A stretch of DNA of 64,000 nt from Enterobacter sp. BIGb0383 (GCF_003751845.1 NZ_RJKQ01000001.1:620001-684000), one strand, 5' to 3'. Shown: positions 1 through 8,958, counted from the first letter of the stretch. Numbers and translations: made by a program. The notes: a model not told the origin generated them from the letters alone.

Positions 1-74
1 CTGTGTTTTAACAGTTCTCTGATCGCGGACGGGTGCAGGTCTTTTACTCTACTGGCTAATTTCTGTGATGACAT
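1..74 (-). CDS. N-terminal fragment of a PLP-dependent aminotransferase (partial)
   Basis: An ATG at 74 on the minus strand opens a frame of 24 codons that runs off the left edge. The visible residues include LHPSAIRELLK, which resembles the N-terminus of fold-type I aminotransferases of the 2-aminoadipate/aromatic aminotransferase kind, where an 'S-x-I-R-E-L/I-L-K' helix precedes the catalytic domain. No catalytic residues lie inside the window, so the family call rests on this short stretch alone. The ribosome-binding site is weak. The adjoining sequence up to 148 is AT-rich and would hold its promoter. Confidence 0.4.
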   Translation of the reverse strand, partial: MSSQKLASRVKDLHPSAIRELLKH

Positions 75-148
75 GTGTTGCGCTCTGCTGGGCTGTAACC
101 CGGTTTATTATTAGAGGCGCTATGATATCGGAAAATGCTGAAGGAAAC

Positions 149-166
149 GACGCCCTTTCGGGCGTC
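149..166 (-). terminator. Hairpin terminator after the kinase gene
   Basis: A perfect 7-bp stem (gacgccc/gggcgtc) with a 4-nt loop lies just beyond the kinase stop codon at 172-174. On the minus strand it is followed by GTTTCC, a weak T tract, so it is a plausible end of the minus-strand 4602-172 cluster. Confidence 0.6.
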
Positions 167-171
167 ATTGA

Positions 172-1557
172 TTAACGCTGGGGATTAAGCAGCCAGGTGC
201 CCGCCTGACTCACGGTGATGGTTTGACTACGGGTCTGCCCGTTACCCCGGAGAATAAATTCGTAGCGTCCCGGGCTTAACTTTAGGGAGGCAAAGCCGCT
301 GACCGCCGGCATGACGTTACGCGCCTCGCCGTTGAGCGTGAGCTGTTCGCCTTCTTGCATGCGGATATAAATCTGCACCAGCTGCGGCGTCCCGCTATCG
401 GCCGCTGCAGGTTCGGTCGTCGGGTTACCCGGGGTTACGGTGGTGGCCGTCTCTCCCTCTCTCGTAACGGCAGGCTCCGACGGCGAACCGCCACTGAAAA
501 TCAGGCCACCGACCAGAATACCCGCCAGTACGCCCGCAGCCACCATCCCCGGCACTTTATAGCGCGTCCAGGCGGCCACCACGGGAGGCTGTGCAGCACT
601 CTCGACCGGAACCAGCATGGTGCCGGGGTTTTTGACCGTCGGGACATCGCCAATACCGGCAATCGGCAGGCCGAGCAGCGCGGCAAACTCTTCTATGGAC
701 TGGGGACGTGCGGCGGGCTGTAGCGCCAGAGCCCGATCGACCGCCTGCAGCAGCTCAACAGAATAGCCCTGCAGCTGGCGCTCTGCCAGCGGGAGCCAGG
801 CATCCTGGATGCTGCGTACGACGCTTATCGGCGGCGGTGCGCCCGTAATCAGCGTATGCAGCACCGCGCCAACGGCGTAAATATCGGTCCAGGGTCCCTG
901 CTCGCTTTCGTTATCGTCCGTGTATTGTTCGATAGGCGCATAGCCGGGACGCAGCATGGTTTCCGTTTCATCGACAAGGTTGCCGATCGTCTGCCTGGCC
1001 GAGCCGAAATCCAGCAGTACCGGCACCTCATTGTCCTGGATCTGGATATTATCCAGGGAAATATCGCGGTGCAGGTAGCCATCGTCGTGCAGGGTCTTTA
1101 CGGCACCCAGCAGCATCGGCAGGACCCGGCGGATCCAGGCTTCGTCAATAGACAACGGCTGCTGCTCGTGCAGAGCCGCAAGCGTTGTGCCGCTGTAAAA
1201 CAGCGTACCCATATAGGCCGTATCGTTCTGCACCCAGAAGCGCAAAACGTGCAGCAGATTAGGATGATTAAACTTTGCCAGCAGGCGCGCTTCCTGGATA
1301 AAGCTGCTTAGCCCTGCGGAAAAAGCCTTACTACAGCGCTCGCTGCGCAGCGCCAGAGTCATATCGTCGCCGCGCACCGCAAGCGTTGACGGCATAAATT
1401 CTTTAATGGCGATGGTGCGTTCCAGCTGATGGTCCCAGGCACGATAAACAATGCCGAAACCGCCACCGCCAATCGCTTCCTGTATTTCAAATTCGTTAAA
1501 GCGATAGCCGACCGGGAGCGCGTTCGGGACCGTCCGGTTATTCTCGTGATCCGTCAT
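172..1557 (-). CDS. Membrane-anchored Ser/Thr protein kinase (PpkA-like)
   Basis: The 461-residue protein begins with a complete Hanks-type kinase domain (about residues 20-290). The glycine loop GGGGFG is at 30-35, the ATP lysine is K52, the helix-C glutamate is probably E89, the catalytic loop HRDxxxxN is at 163-170 and the DFG motif at 183-185. A Pro/Ala/Thr-rich linker follows, then one membrane segment (about 338-358) and a roughly 80-residue C-terminal domain that would be periplasmic. This layout fits kinases that work with an FHA partner in type VI secretion, and a TagH-type FHA gene lies two genes upstream. It is the last gene of the cluster. I infer that it phosphorylates the FHA partner or a secretion component. 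All kinase residues are present, so it should be active. Confidence 0.85.
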   Translation of the reverse strand: MTDHENNRTVPNALPVGYRFNEFEIQEAIGGGGFGIVYRAWDHQLERTIAIKEFMPSTLAVRGDDMTLALRSERCSKAFSAGLSSFIQEARLLAKFNHPNLLHVLRFWVQNDTAYMGTLFYSGTTLAALHEQQPLSIDEAWIRRVLPMLLGAVKTLHDDGYLHRDISLDNIQIQDNEVPVLLDFGSARQTIGNLVDETETMLRPGYAPIEQYTDDNESEQGPWTDIYAVGAVLHTLITGAPPPISVVRSIQDAWLPLAERQLQGYSVELLQAVDRALALQPAARPQSIEEFAALLGLPIAGIGDVPTVKNPGTMLVPVESAAQPPVVAAWTRYKVPGMVAAGVLAGILVGGLIFSGGSPSEPAVTREGETATTVTPGNPTTEPAAADSGTPQLVQIYIRMQEGEQLTLNGEARNVMPAVSGFASLKLSPGRYEFILRGNGQTRSQTITVSQAGTWLLNPQR

Positions 1558-1634
1558 AAGGTCATTCTCTTAATGAAGAGTCCCGCGCCGACGCAGATCG
1601 TTTGACGCAAAGATGCGCTATGCATGGCGATTCC

Positions 1635-2594
1635 TCAATTCACAGTCCGGTAAGTGCCTGCCGCCGGATTACGCAGCTGCGGGTGCAGCGCATCAACCAG
1701 CAGAATATTCAGTTTTGTGCCTGGCTCAAGCCAGGGCGTCCAGCGCGCACGTACGGCGTCAAGGCGAGCGCGCAGCCGCACGTCGTCGCTGGCCATATCG
1801 CGGGGGAGTTCGACCGCCACCGTACCGTCGGCTTTCCAGCCGTTGAGTGCTGAGACATAGGGCAGGATCAGCCAGCTCTGGTCAGCGTTTTCCGCACTGA
1901 CTACCATCCGTTCATTGTTGACGGAGGTGATCAGCAGGCGATCGGCATCGACCGTCTCACTCAGGCCGCTTACCGGGAAGCCGTGAACGAAGGTCATCGT
2001 AATCTGTTTCGTGCCGCCGTTGCCCTCCTGCGTGACTTCGCTGCGTCCGTTAAGCCAGCCGCCCTTCTCGCATTTCCCGTCCGCTTTCGCCGGGATAAAC
2101 AGCGCGGAGGCTCCGACATCACCCTGCCAGAACGTCCGCAGATGGCAGCCGTCCTGAAGGGTAAACTCCTGCCACGGCGTGCGATCCGCAGGCTGTGACT
2201 GGCCGTCAGAGGCGGGGTCTGAATTTAGCGTCAGGGTTAAATCGCTGTGTATTTCCGACGCCCACTCTTTCTTTTTGCTGGCAGCCCCCTGTCCGAGGAT
2301 CTGATTATCAGGGGCGGTAAACAGCCAGTTGACCTGCTGCAGGGCTGCGCACTGGCTTTCCAGCAGTGCGCCAAGACGCGGCATAAAGCTATCGAGCAGC
2401 GAGAGGTTTTTCTCACCGTTTGCGACGATGCGCAGCTGCAATGACTGCCCGCACCAGCTCTGGGTGGTGTTGTCTTTGATGTTGTCGATCCAGACATCCA
2501 GCTTCTGCGAGGGTGATTGCACAATTCGGTAGTTTTCAGCCTGCGCGCCGACAGAGACGGCAAGCAGGGCCAAACCCGGAAGCCAACGTTTCAT
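1635..2594 (-). CDS. Secreted protein of unknown function in the kinase/FHA cluster
   Basis: The 319-residue product starts with a typical signal peptide ending AQA at about residue 19, so the mature protein should be periplasmic. I do not recognise the family. It contains four cysteines that could form disulfides and no membrane segment after the leader. It lies between the FHA gene and the kinase gene on the same strand with short gaps, so co-transcription is likely. It may be the periplasmic partner of the kinase's extracytoplasmic domain, but that is only inference from position. Confidence 0.6.
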   Translation of the reverse strand: MKRWLPGLALLAVSVGAQAENYRIVQSPSQKLDVWIDNIKDNTTQSWCGQSLQLRIVANGEKNLSLLDSFMPRLGALLESQCAALQQVNWLFTAPDNQILGQGAASKKKEWASEIHSDLTLTLNSDPASDGQSQPADRTPWQEFTLQDGCHLRTFWQGDVGASALFIPAKADGKCEKGGWLNGRSEVTQEGNGGTKQITMTFVHGFPVSGLSETVDADRLLITSVNNERMVVSAENADQSWLILPYVSALNGWKADGTVAVELPRDMASDDVRLRARLDAVRARWTPWLEPGTKLNILLVDALHPQLRNPAAGTYRTVN

Positions 2595-2664
2595 AAAAAT
2601 CCTTGTAAGTGTTTCTCAATCACCGGTTTTAACGGCGCAGCACTGCGCAGCCGCCTTATGACGA

Positions 2665-3918
2665 TCATACGTTATCCGCCTCGCTTTGCGCATCTTTATA
2701 CTGATTGACTTCCTGGTCATAGGCATGCAGGAAAGCCTCGCCAAACAGGGTGTGGAAGTCGTTGTCGATCTCACCGGCGGTTTTCCCGTAGCTGCGCACG
2801 AAATAGTCCCACAACGCGGCTTTACGAGCCAGTCGCGAGCTCACACCGTCGCGTTTTGCCGCCTCTTCCAGCCGCTCCGGGTCAAATGAGGCCAGCATCG
2901 CGTTAATAATGGCGCGGATCCCGGCGATCATCCCCAGCTGGTGCGCCTGCAGATCGAGCAGCGCATCGCGCACCGATTTATCCGCGGGCATAAAGCCCGG
3001 CATGCGGGTGCCGAACATCTGCATCAGCACGGTTTTACCGGACGGCAGCAGTTTGAACGGGTTATTGGCGTCGTCCAGCACCATCGTCATATCGGCTTTA
3101 ACACCGCGCTTGAGGATGGAGCGCGAGGCCAACAGCGCCACGGTACCCTGCGAGAACATGCTGAACATCTGGCCCAGCTGCCGCATCGCTTCGCGATCGA
3201 ACTGGGGCTGAGGCTGAACGTCGCTCAGCCCCATCCCTTCCAGTAATGCCTCAAGCAGTTCGCCCTCCAGTTGCTCGCCGTTCTTTTCACTGGCGATTGC
3301 GGGAGCGCTGTCGCCGGGGAGCGGATCGATACCCAGACGTCTTTTCGGGGGCTTCACGCCGCTTCGGGGAAGCGTCCGGGACGGTGTCTCTTCCACGGAG
3401 ACCGGCAGCGCATCATCCACCGGGGCCACGGGCGCTGGCCTGTGGCGACTGCTGGAGATATTGTCGGAGATGGAGAAGCGTTCCATCAGCGTTTCCCAGA
3501 CATCGCCGGGCACCGCCGTCGGCCTGCCTTCTTCCGGCGGCGACAGAGGCGTGGGCTGAGGTGCCGCCATCGCGGAGAGTCGGCTGACCGGTCGGGTATC
3601 GAGGATCGCATCGGCAATCGCAATACGATACTCATCGATGCTCAGCACGTCGCCATCCTGCAGCTCTGCCTGGCGATCGCGTTCAAGGGGGATATCATTG
3701 ATGGCCATGCGGGTGACATTGCCACGGTTAGTGATATAGCACTCGCCGTCGGCGGTGATCCGAACAATCGCCTGTAGTCGCGAAATGCCCCGTGCGTCAT
3801 CGGGCAGCACCAGACTATTGTCGGTTCCGCGACCGATGGTGCCGCCCGGCGAGTAAAAGTCACAGCTGCCCTGTGGCGGCTGGTGACCGGGTTTGGTCGA
3901 AATAATGGTGAATCGCAT
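2665..3918 (-). CDS. tagH: Type VI secretion-associated FHA-domain protein (TagH/Fha-like)
   Basis: The 417-residue protein has an N-terminal FHA domain (about residues 1-100) with the expected G-R-x-x-x-N pattern (IGRGTDNSLVLP) and an SR pair (GISRLQA) for phosphothreonine binding. A Pro-rich linker follows, then a C-terminal domain with NPFKLLPSGK, FMPADKSVRDALLDLQAHQLG and SFDPERLE, which is the signature of the type VI FHA C-terminal family. The FHA domain is expected to read the kinase encoded downstream and to control assembly of the secretion machine. No TssB, TssC, TssL, TssM or ClpV gene is visible in this window. Confidence 0.85.
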   Translation of the reverse strand: MRFTIISTKPGHQPPQGSCDFYSPGGTIGRGTDNSLVLPDDARGISRLQAIVRITADGECYITNRGNVTRMAINDIPLERDRQAELQDGDVLSIDEYRIAIADAILDTRPVSRLSAMAAPQPTPLSPPEEGRPTAVPGDVWETLMERFSISDNISSSRHRPAPVAPVDDALPVSVEETPSRTLPRSGVKPPKRRLGIDPLPGDSAPAIASEKNGEQLEGELLEALLEGMGLSDVQPQPQFDREAMRQLGQMFSMFSQGTVALLASRSILKRGVKADMTMVLDDANNPFKLLPSGKTVLMQMFGTRMPGFMPADKSVRDALLDLQAHQLGMIAGIRAIINAMLASFDPERLEEAAKRDGVSSRLARKAALWDYFVRSYGKTAGEIDNDFHTLFGEAFLHAYDQEVNQYKDAQSEADNV

Positions 3919-4104
3919 AGCGTATTCCTGCTCAGTATGAAACGCGCCACAGCGGTCTTCATGACGAACAACGTCGGTACCGCGCGGGCTAAAAAGTCAT
4001 GCAAAAGCGAAAAGAAATAAACAACGTTCAAATGCTGTACGCGGGAGCGTAGACAGAGGTTCCGGCGGCGCGCTCCCCGCACGGCCGGAAATCAGGTCGG
4101 TCAA

Positions 4105-4602
4105 TTAGTCGAGGATCCAGGTTCCACTGCTGGCGTTCTTACAGGCTTTACTGTTGCCGTCTACGTTGACGCAGGTCGTCTTCTGACGCGCTTTCAGTCG
4201 CGGCGTCTGTTTGCGGACGGTTGCCTCATACAGGGCGCTTTTCACCACCGCGCGTAGCGGAACATAGCCAATGAGCTGCTCCGGGGTGTCTTCATCCGCC
4301 AGCGCCAGCCAGTTGTGTTCCACCTGGCCGAGCACGATATAGGTTTTTCCGGTTTGCAACTGACGAATAAGCTTTCCGCCGTAGTCAGGACGACTCATTA
4401 GCGATGCTGGATAAAGCGCGCGATTGGCTTCGTTAACCGGCTTAAACTCCGTCGGCGGTGTGACAACGTAACGATGGGTCAGCGTCATGCCGTTTACCTG
4501 GCTGGTCACAATAGTATCGTCATTTAATGGCGGACCAGAGGGCGCCCTACAGCCCGCAACACTCATCACAAAAAGAAGGGCTAACGCAATTCGCATATTC
4601 AT
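4105..4602 (-). CDS. Small lipoprotein, first gene of the kinase/FHA cluster
   Basis: I chose the ATG at 4602 because GGAAA lies about 8 nt upstream and the product then begins with a compact lipoprotein signal ending in the lipobox VAGC. The 165-residue protein would be anchored in the outer or inner membrane. A central stretch (GKTYIVLGQVEHNWLALAD...GYVPLRAV) has the look of a bacterial SH3-like repeat. Small SH3 lipoproteins occur in type VI accessory clusters. The 186-bp gap to tagH may hold a second promoter. Confidence 0.7.
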   Translation of the reverse strand: MNMRIALALLFVMSVAGCRAPSGPPLNDDTIVTSQVNGMTLTHRYVVTPPTEFKPVNEANRALYPASLMSRPDYGGKLIRQLQTGKTYIVLGQVEHNWLALADEDTPEQLIGYVPLRAVVKSALYEATVRKQTPRLKARQKTTCVNVDGNSKACKNASSGTWILD

Positions 4603-4907
4603 AGCAGTTTTCCATTGCAAACATATGATTGTACTTGGCTAAACAGCCGGCAACCCGATCCCATCATCCGATAATGCGGACTAAAACGCGGCATCCACCG
4701 GGCTTCAGAAAACCATCATTATCGTTACAATCTATTGAATACTACAACATAATTTTACCGCACTATGGGTGCAGTTCAAGACTGTCCTGCCTGACGAGCA
4801 CGGGAATTAACGCGCCGCTGCGCGATTATAGGATTTATCGCATGGTCGTTTCAGGCTTCGTGCGATATAGCGCACGCTATTACGCCCGCCGAAGCGGGCG
4901 CAATTCA
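4603..4907. other. Intergenic region between the lipoprotein gene and osmC
   Basis: About 300 bp with no convincing gene. It should hold the promoter of the minus-strand 4602-172 cluster; no strong -35/-10 pair stands out. On the osmC side it carries the hairpin at 4883-4900. The E. coli gene bdm, normally next to osmC, is not here. Confidence 0.5.
4883..4900 (-). terminator. Hairpin terminator of osmC
   Basis: A 7-bp GC stem (cgcccgc/gcgggcg) closes a stable TTCG tetraloop on the minus strand and lies 8 bp beyond the osmC stop codon. It is followed by TAAT rather than a long T tract. Confidence 0.6.
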
Positions 4908-5339
4908 TTAGCGGGAGAGCTGATAATCGAGGGTGATTTCGGCCTTCAGCACCTGCGACACCGGGCAGCCTGCTTTGGCTTTATTGATGATTTCATCAAA
5001 CGTCGATTCCTCAATCCCTGGAACAGCCACCTTACTGTGCAGCGCGATTTTGGTAATCGCAAAGCCGCCGTCTTTTTTGTCCAGCGACACATCGGCTTCG
5101 GTGTCGATAGACGTCGGTGTAAACCCGGCCTCACCCAGCATCAGCGACAGGGCCATTGAGAAGCAGGCCGCGTGAGCCGCACCAATTAACTCCTCCGGAT
5201 TGGTGCCCTTCGCACCTTCGAAACGGGTATTAAAACCGTAGGGCTGCTGGTTCAGCACGCCGCTTTCGGTCGATACGGTCCCTTTCCCGCCTTTGATATC
5301 GCCTTCCCAGTGGGCCTGACCCTTCTTGTGAATCGTCAT
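4908..5339 (-). CDS. osmC: Peroxiredoxin OsmC
   Basis: The 143-residue protein matches E. coli OsmC almost throughout. It has the two redox cysteines of the family, one in AAHAACFSMAL and one in KAGCPVSQ, which reduce organic hydroperoxides in the cytoplasm. AAGGAGT precedes the ATG. In E. coli the gene is induced by osmotic stress and in stationary phase. Here it is separated from sra by an inserted PTS operon. A hairpin at 4883-4900 closes the transcript. Confidence 0.95.
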   Translation of the reverse strand: MTIHKKGQAHWEGDIKGGKGTVSTESGVLNQQPYGFNTRFEGAKGTNPEELIGAAHAACFSMALSLMLGEAGFTPTSIDTEADVSLDKKDGGFAITKIALHSKVAVPGIEESTFDEIINKAKAGCPVSQVLKAEITLDYQLSR

Positions 5340-5400
5340 CGTTCCACTCCTTTTTGACTTACGAATGGTTAAGTATAGACACTCGGCGGCCAGAAGCAGG

Positions 5401-6150
5401 TTAATGTGAGATTCGACAGCTCCACTGCTCGTTATCCACGCTCTGGCTGGTTGCCAGATGGAGAGAGAGCGAGGCGCCTTTCACATAAGTGACGCTGTAT
5501 TCAAAAATCACATCATCGACATTGCTGGCAATACGTTCAATACGAAACATGGCGCTGCCTTCGGGAACGGACAGGATCCTTGCCCGTGCCGCGTCGCAGA
5601 CGACCGGCGCATACTGCTCGTGCGCCCGGGTGGGTGAAAAACCGAAGCTCTGACGTAGCTGGGTATATAACGATCGGTCTTCATCAATACGGCTCATGCC
5701 GTTGTAGACCCGGCCGTTTAACCAGCTCAGCATATGCCCGACGACGTTATCGCCCTGCTGAATGGTGCGCTCCAGCCGTAATACCTGGGTGCCAATCGAC
5801 ACACCCATTTTCTCCGCTACCCGACCGTCGGCCATGGTCGGCAGAAATGAGATGACCTCAAAGCGAACCGGCCAGGGATCGATAAAGGCAACCAGGGTAT
5901 CCGGCAGATCGTTATATTGCTTAAGGAGCGCATCGCGGTTAATAAAGGTGCCTTTGCCCTGCTCCCGGTACAGCAGGCCGGTAGTGACCAGGGCATCAAT
6001 CGCCTGTTTGATGGTGCCCCGCGCCACTTTAAATTCATCCGCCAGCAGCAGTTCGCCCGGCAGGCGGTCGTCATACGTAAAAGAGATAATCCTTTGCAGA
6101 ATGATCTCTTTTATTTTCAGGTATAAGGGGAGTCCATCTGACTCGTACAT
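5401..6150 (-). CDS. GntR-family regulator, HutC/UTRA type
   Basis: The 249-residue protein has an N-terminal winged helix (about residues 8-75, with LPGELLLADEFKVARGTIKQAIDAL as the recognition region) and a C-terminal UTRA ligand-binding domain (about 90-235). Such regulators usually sense a phosphorylated sugar or the substrate of the operon they control. It is the last gene of the minus-strand operon 10669-5401, 13 bp after the SIS gene. HutC-type proteins often bind GTnTAnAC; one such site lies in the operon promoter at 10699-10706. It is probably the local repressor. Confidence 0.85.
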   Translation of the reverse strand: MYESDGLPLYLKIKEIILQRIISFTYDDRLPGELLLADEFKVARGTIKQAIDALVTTGLLYREQGKGTFINRDALLKQYNDLPDTLVAFIDPWPVRFEVISFLPTMADGRVAEKMGVSIGTQVLRLERTIQQGDNVVGHMLSWLNGRVYNGMSRIDEDRSLYTQLRQSFGFSPTRAHEQYAPVVCDAARARILSVPEGSAMFRIERIASNVDDVIFEYSVTYVKGASLSLHLATSQSVDNEQWSCRISH

Positions 6151-6163
6151 GCATAAACTCCGC

Positions 6164-6904
6164 TCAGAGATAGTGTATCTGGTCGCACCAGCTTGCCATT
6201 ATATCCTTATTTATTTGCTGATTTCCGTCTATGTTCGCGCTCGCCAGCACCGGCGGCACCTGCCCACGTGCAAGCATCATCTCGCACAGGCGCAAAACCA
6301 GGCTGTTGGCAAGGGTCGCGCCCATGATGGTCGATAGCGGTGCGACCTTCTGCGCCATGCCCGGCAGACTGACCGCCGCATCGCCATAATCGCAGTGGTT
6401 ATCGAGGGTAACATCGGCAAGATCGGCAAGGAGTTTGCCGCTGGAGTGACGCGACGTGACCTGCGCCGCCGTTGCCAGGCTGGTGATAGCCACCAGGCTG
6501 ACGCCCCGTTCCCGGGCGGCCAGCGCCACGTCGATGGTAATGGCATTACGCCCGGAGACGGAGTGGATCAGCAGCGTATCGCCACGCTGCAGCGGAGAGG
6601 CTTCCACCAGCACCCGGCCCAGCCCTTCTACATTCTCCACGGCGCTGGTAAGCGTCAGCGGACGCACGTTCAGCATCAGCGCCGCAGAGAATAGCGGATT
6701 AACAATCGCCAGCCCGCCTGCGCGATAGCTCATCTCTTCAGCAAGGATCCCCGCATGGCTGGCCCCGAATACAAACAGGTTCCTGCCCTGCGTTACGCTT
6801 TCCAGCATCAGACCCGCAGCGCTGTCGATCGTCGCCTGCTGTTGCGCCAGTGCGCCGAGCTTCTGCTGGATCTGCGTATAGTAATCACGTAACGCCTGGC
6901 TCAT
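6164..6904 (-). CDS. SIS-domain phosphosugar-binding protein
   Basis: The 246-residue protein carries a SIS fold: FVFGASHAGILAEEMSYRAGG (about 43-63) and LLIHSVSGRNAITIDVA (about 111-127) are the phosphate-binding loops. It resembles sugar isomerase-domain proteins that isomerise or deaminate sugar phosphates. AAGGAG lies 6 nt before the ATG, and the gene follows the PTS IIC gene with a 9-bp gap. It would act on the phosphorylated product delivered by the PTS. The exact reaction cannot be read from the sequence. Confidence 0.8.
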   Translation of the reverse strand: MSQALRDYYTQIQQKLGALAQQQATIDSAAGLMLESVTQGRNLFVFGASHAGILAEEMSYRAGGLAIVNPLFSAALMLNVRPLTLTSAVENVEGLGRVLVEASPLQRGDTLLIHSVSGRNAITIDVALAARERGVSLVAITSLATAAQVTSRHSSGKLLADLADVTLDNHCDYGDAAVSLPGMAQKVAPLSTIMGATLANSLVLRLCEMMLARGQVPPVLASANIDGNQQINKDIMASWCDQIHYL

Positions 6905-6913
6905 CGAGGCTCC

Positions 6914-8224
6914 TTAGAAGGTCAGCAGTCGGGTTAAGGCACCGATCAGCGGTGCCAGCACGAACATATCGCTGTCACCGGCCCAGAGTGCGGTATCCGG
7001 AATGGTGTCGTTAATAAAGAAGCTCACGCAGAAATATTGCCCCCAGGCGACCACCGTGGAGGTGATAAACCCGGCCAGCAGCGCCCCTTTATAGCCGCCG
7101 GTGATATTGCCGAACACGCCCGCCGTGCCCGCATGGAAGAAAATCACGATCATGCTGGGAATAAAGACGTAGCCGGTGTAGTGGCCGATCAGCGTCAGCC
7201 ACAGCAGCGAGCCGACAAAGGCCCCGACAAAGCCCAGCACCACCGCGTTCGGCGCAAAGTTAAACAGGATCGGACAGTCCAGCGCGGGCCGTGCGCCGGG
7301 CACCAGACGCGAGCCGATACCGTTAAACGCCGGGACCATTTCACCGATAAACATCCGCACGCCGAGCAGGACCACGGCGATGCCGCCCGTAAACATCAGA
7401 GACTGTTTCAGGGCATAAATATAGAAGCTCAGATCCCCGGACTGGGCGAGAATTTCTGCCGCCTTTGGCGTGCCCTTAACCTGCAGGATAAAGGTACCGA
7501 CAAAAAACAGCAGGGTCATGGTGATGGCGGTTACCACGTTAGAGTCACGCAGGAAGCCGAGTTTTTTCGGGACCTGGATATCTTCAGAATTGATCGCATT
7601 CCTGGCGAAGATCTTACCGAACAAGGCGCCGAGCAGCGCCACGGAGGCTGAAGTGTGCCCCAGAGCGACATTGTCGTTGCCGGTGATTTTACGCACCCAC
7701 GGCTGAACCATTGCCGGTTGCAGAGTCCAGTAGACGCCCATAATCACCGTAAGCATCAGCGTCAGCTGCACGCCGGAAATTGCCGGATTGCTGTTAACCA
7801 TAATCCCGGCGAAGATCATCGTGGTCCAGAACATCATATGGCCGGTCAGGTAGATATATTTAAAGCGGGTAATACGCGCCAGCAGCAGGTTAAGCGCAAA
7901 ACCGGCGGCGATCGCAATCGTCACGCTGCTGCCGTAGCGTTCGCTGAATTTTACCTGCCCCATAATATTGGTCAGGCTCATGGAGCTAAGCCCGAAGACT
8001 TCGGTCCAGATTGGCTGGAAGATCAGCAGCGCGGAAACGATAATGCCCGCGCCCGCGCCGATAATCAGAAAGCCGAGAATGCCCTTCAGCGTGCCGGAGA
8101 CAATATCCGCCAGCGGTTTTTTCTGCAGTACCAGCCCCAGCAGAACGATAAGCCCAATCAGAATAGACGCTTCACCAAAGATATTGACCGTGATCCAGTG
8201 CAGAACGCCGATAAACTCGCTCAT
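6914..8224 (-). CDS. PTS ascorbate-type transporter subunit IIC (UlaA/SgaT-like)
   Basis: The 436-residue protein is hydrophobic throughout with about 11 membrane segments. Its N-terminus (VNIFGEASILIGLIVLLGLVLQKK) and the motifs FIIGAGAGI and GMRMFIGEMVPAFNGI-like loops are typical of the ascorbate/galactitol-like IIC superfamily. It would carry the sugar across the inner membrane while IIB phosphorylates it. AAGGAG precedes the ATG by 8 nt, and the IIB stop codon is 1 bp upstream of the start. The substrate is unknown, and the neighbours do not match the ula operon. Confidence 0.85.
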   Translation of the reverse strand: MSEFIGVLHWITVNIFGEASILIGLIVLLGLVLQKKPLADIVSGTLKGILGFLIIGAGAGIIVSALLIFQPIWTEVFGLSSMSLTNIMGQVKFSERYGSSVTIAIAAGFALNLLLARITRFKYIYLTGHMMFWTTMIFAGIMVNSNPAISGVQLTLMLTVIMGVYWTLQPAMVQPWVRKITGNDNVALGHTSASVALLGALFGKIFARNAINSEDIQVPKKLGFLRDSNVVTAITMTLLFFVGTFILQVKGTPKAAEILAQSGDLSFYIYALKQSLMFTGGIAVVLLGVRMFIGEMVPAFNGIGSRLVPGARPALDCPILFNFAPNAVVLGFVGAFVGSLLWLTLIGHYTGYVFIPSMIVIFFHAGTAGVFGNITGGYKGALLAGFITSTVVAWGQYFCVSFFINDTIPDTALWAGDSDMFVLAPLIGALTRLLTF

Positions 8225-8225
8225 C

Positions 8226-8507
8226 TCAGGCTCCTTCGCTCAGCACGCCGGCATCGGAGAGCGCCTGGGTGATTTCCCGGGTATCGATATAGTTGTTCAC
8301 CACCATCACCGGGCAGGAGAGATGGCGCAGATTATCAACCAGCTCCGCATTGGTGATCACCAGATCCGCACTGGCGGATGAGGCTGAAGAAACATCCATA
8401 TGCTCAACTGACGCGCTAATTCCTTTATTCCTCAGCACCGATTCCACGTTCATTTTCAGAATCAGGCTGGAGCCCATCCCCAAACCGCATACCGTAAGTA
8501 TTTTCAT
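8226..8507 (-). CDS. PTS ascorbate-type subunit IIB
   Basis: The 93-residue cytoplasmic protein begins MKILTVCGLGMGSS, the phosphocysteine loop of lactose/ascorbate-type IIB domains; C7 is the phosphorylated residue. I chose the ATG at 8507; an in-frame GTG at 8522 has no ribosome-binding site. It takes phosphate from the IIA protein encoded upstream and passes it to the sugar bound by IIC. Confidence 0.88.
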   Translation of the reverse strand: MKILTVCGLGMGSSLILKMNVESVLRNKGISASVEHMDVSSASSASADLVITNAELVDNLRHLSCPVMVVNNYIDTREITQALSDAGVLSEGA

Positions 8508-8526
8508 TGTTATGCCCCGCACGAAG

Positions 8527-8958
8527 TTAACTGTGTGTAAAACACCGGAAAATCTGATCAGGATCGGAACTGTTTAAAAGAAGATGCAGGGCGGATTCGT
8601 CACCCAAAAGCGTAACCAGTTTTTGTATTAACTGGATATGTTCATCCTGGCCGGTTGCGGAAAGCCCCAGTACCAGTCTCACCGGGTCATTTTCGGTGTG
8701 GCCGAAGACTACCGGCTGGCGCAGGCGAACAACGCTAAGCTGCGCCCGCAACGCCCCCTGCTCAGGGCGCGCATGCGGCATGGCAATCCCCGGGGCGATC
8801 ACAAAATAGGGGCCAAACTCACGGTAGCTGGCCAGCATCGCCTGCACATATTCCGCCGAGCACGCGCCGCTGGCGAGCAGCGCATTGCCCGCGGCAAGAA
8901 TGGCTTCGTCGGGCGTGGCGGCCTCGTTATCAATCAGTATTGCCTCGCGGCTAATCAT
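8527..8958 (-). CDS. PTS subunit IIA (fructose/mannitol-ascorbate type)
   Basis: The 143-residue protein has the IIA active-site segment APGIAMPHARPEQGA, with H62 as the phosphohistidine. The ATG at 8958 overlaps the creatininase stop codon (ATGA), which suggests translational coupling; AGGAAG lies just upstream. HPr would donate the phosphate. Together with IIB and IIC it makes a complete three-protein PTS. Confidence 0.9.
   Translation of the reverse strand: MISREAILIDNEAATPDEAILAAGNALLASGACSAEYVQAMLASYREFGPYFVIAPGIAMPHARPEQGALRAQLSVVRLRQPVVFGHTENDPVRLVLGLSATGQDEHIQLIQKLVTLLGDESALHLLLNSSDPDQIFRCFTHS

Noticed and set aside
4629-5159. Plus-strand ORF overlapping osmC
   Set aside because: Most of it is antisense to osmC; the composition is not protein-like and there is no ribosome-binding site.
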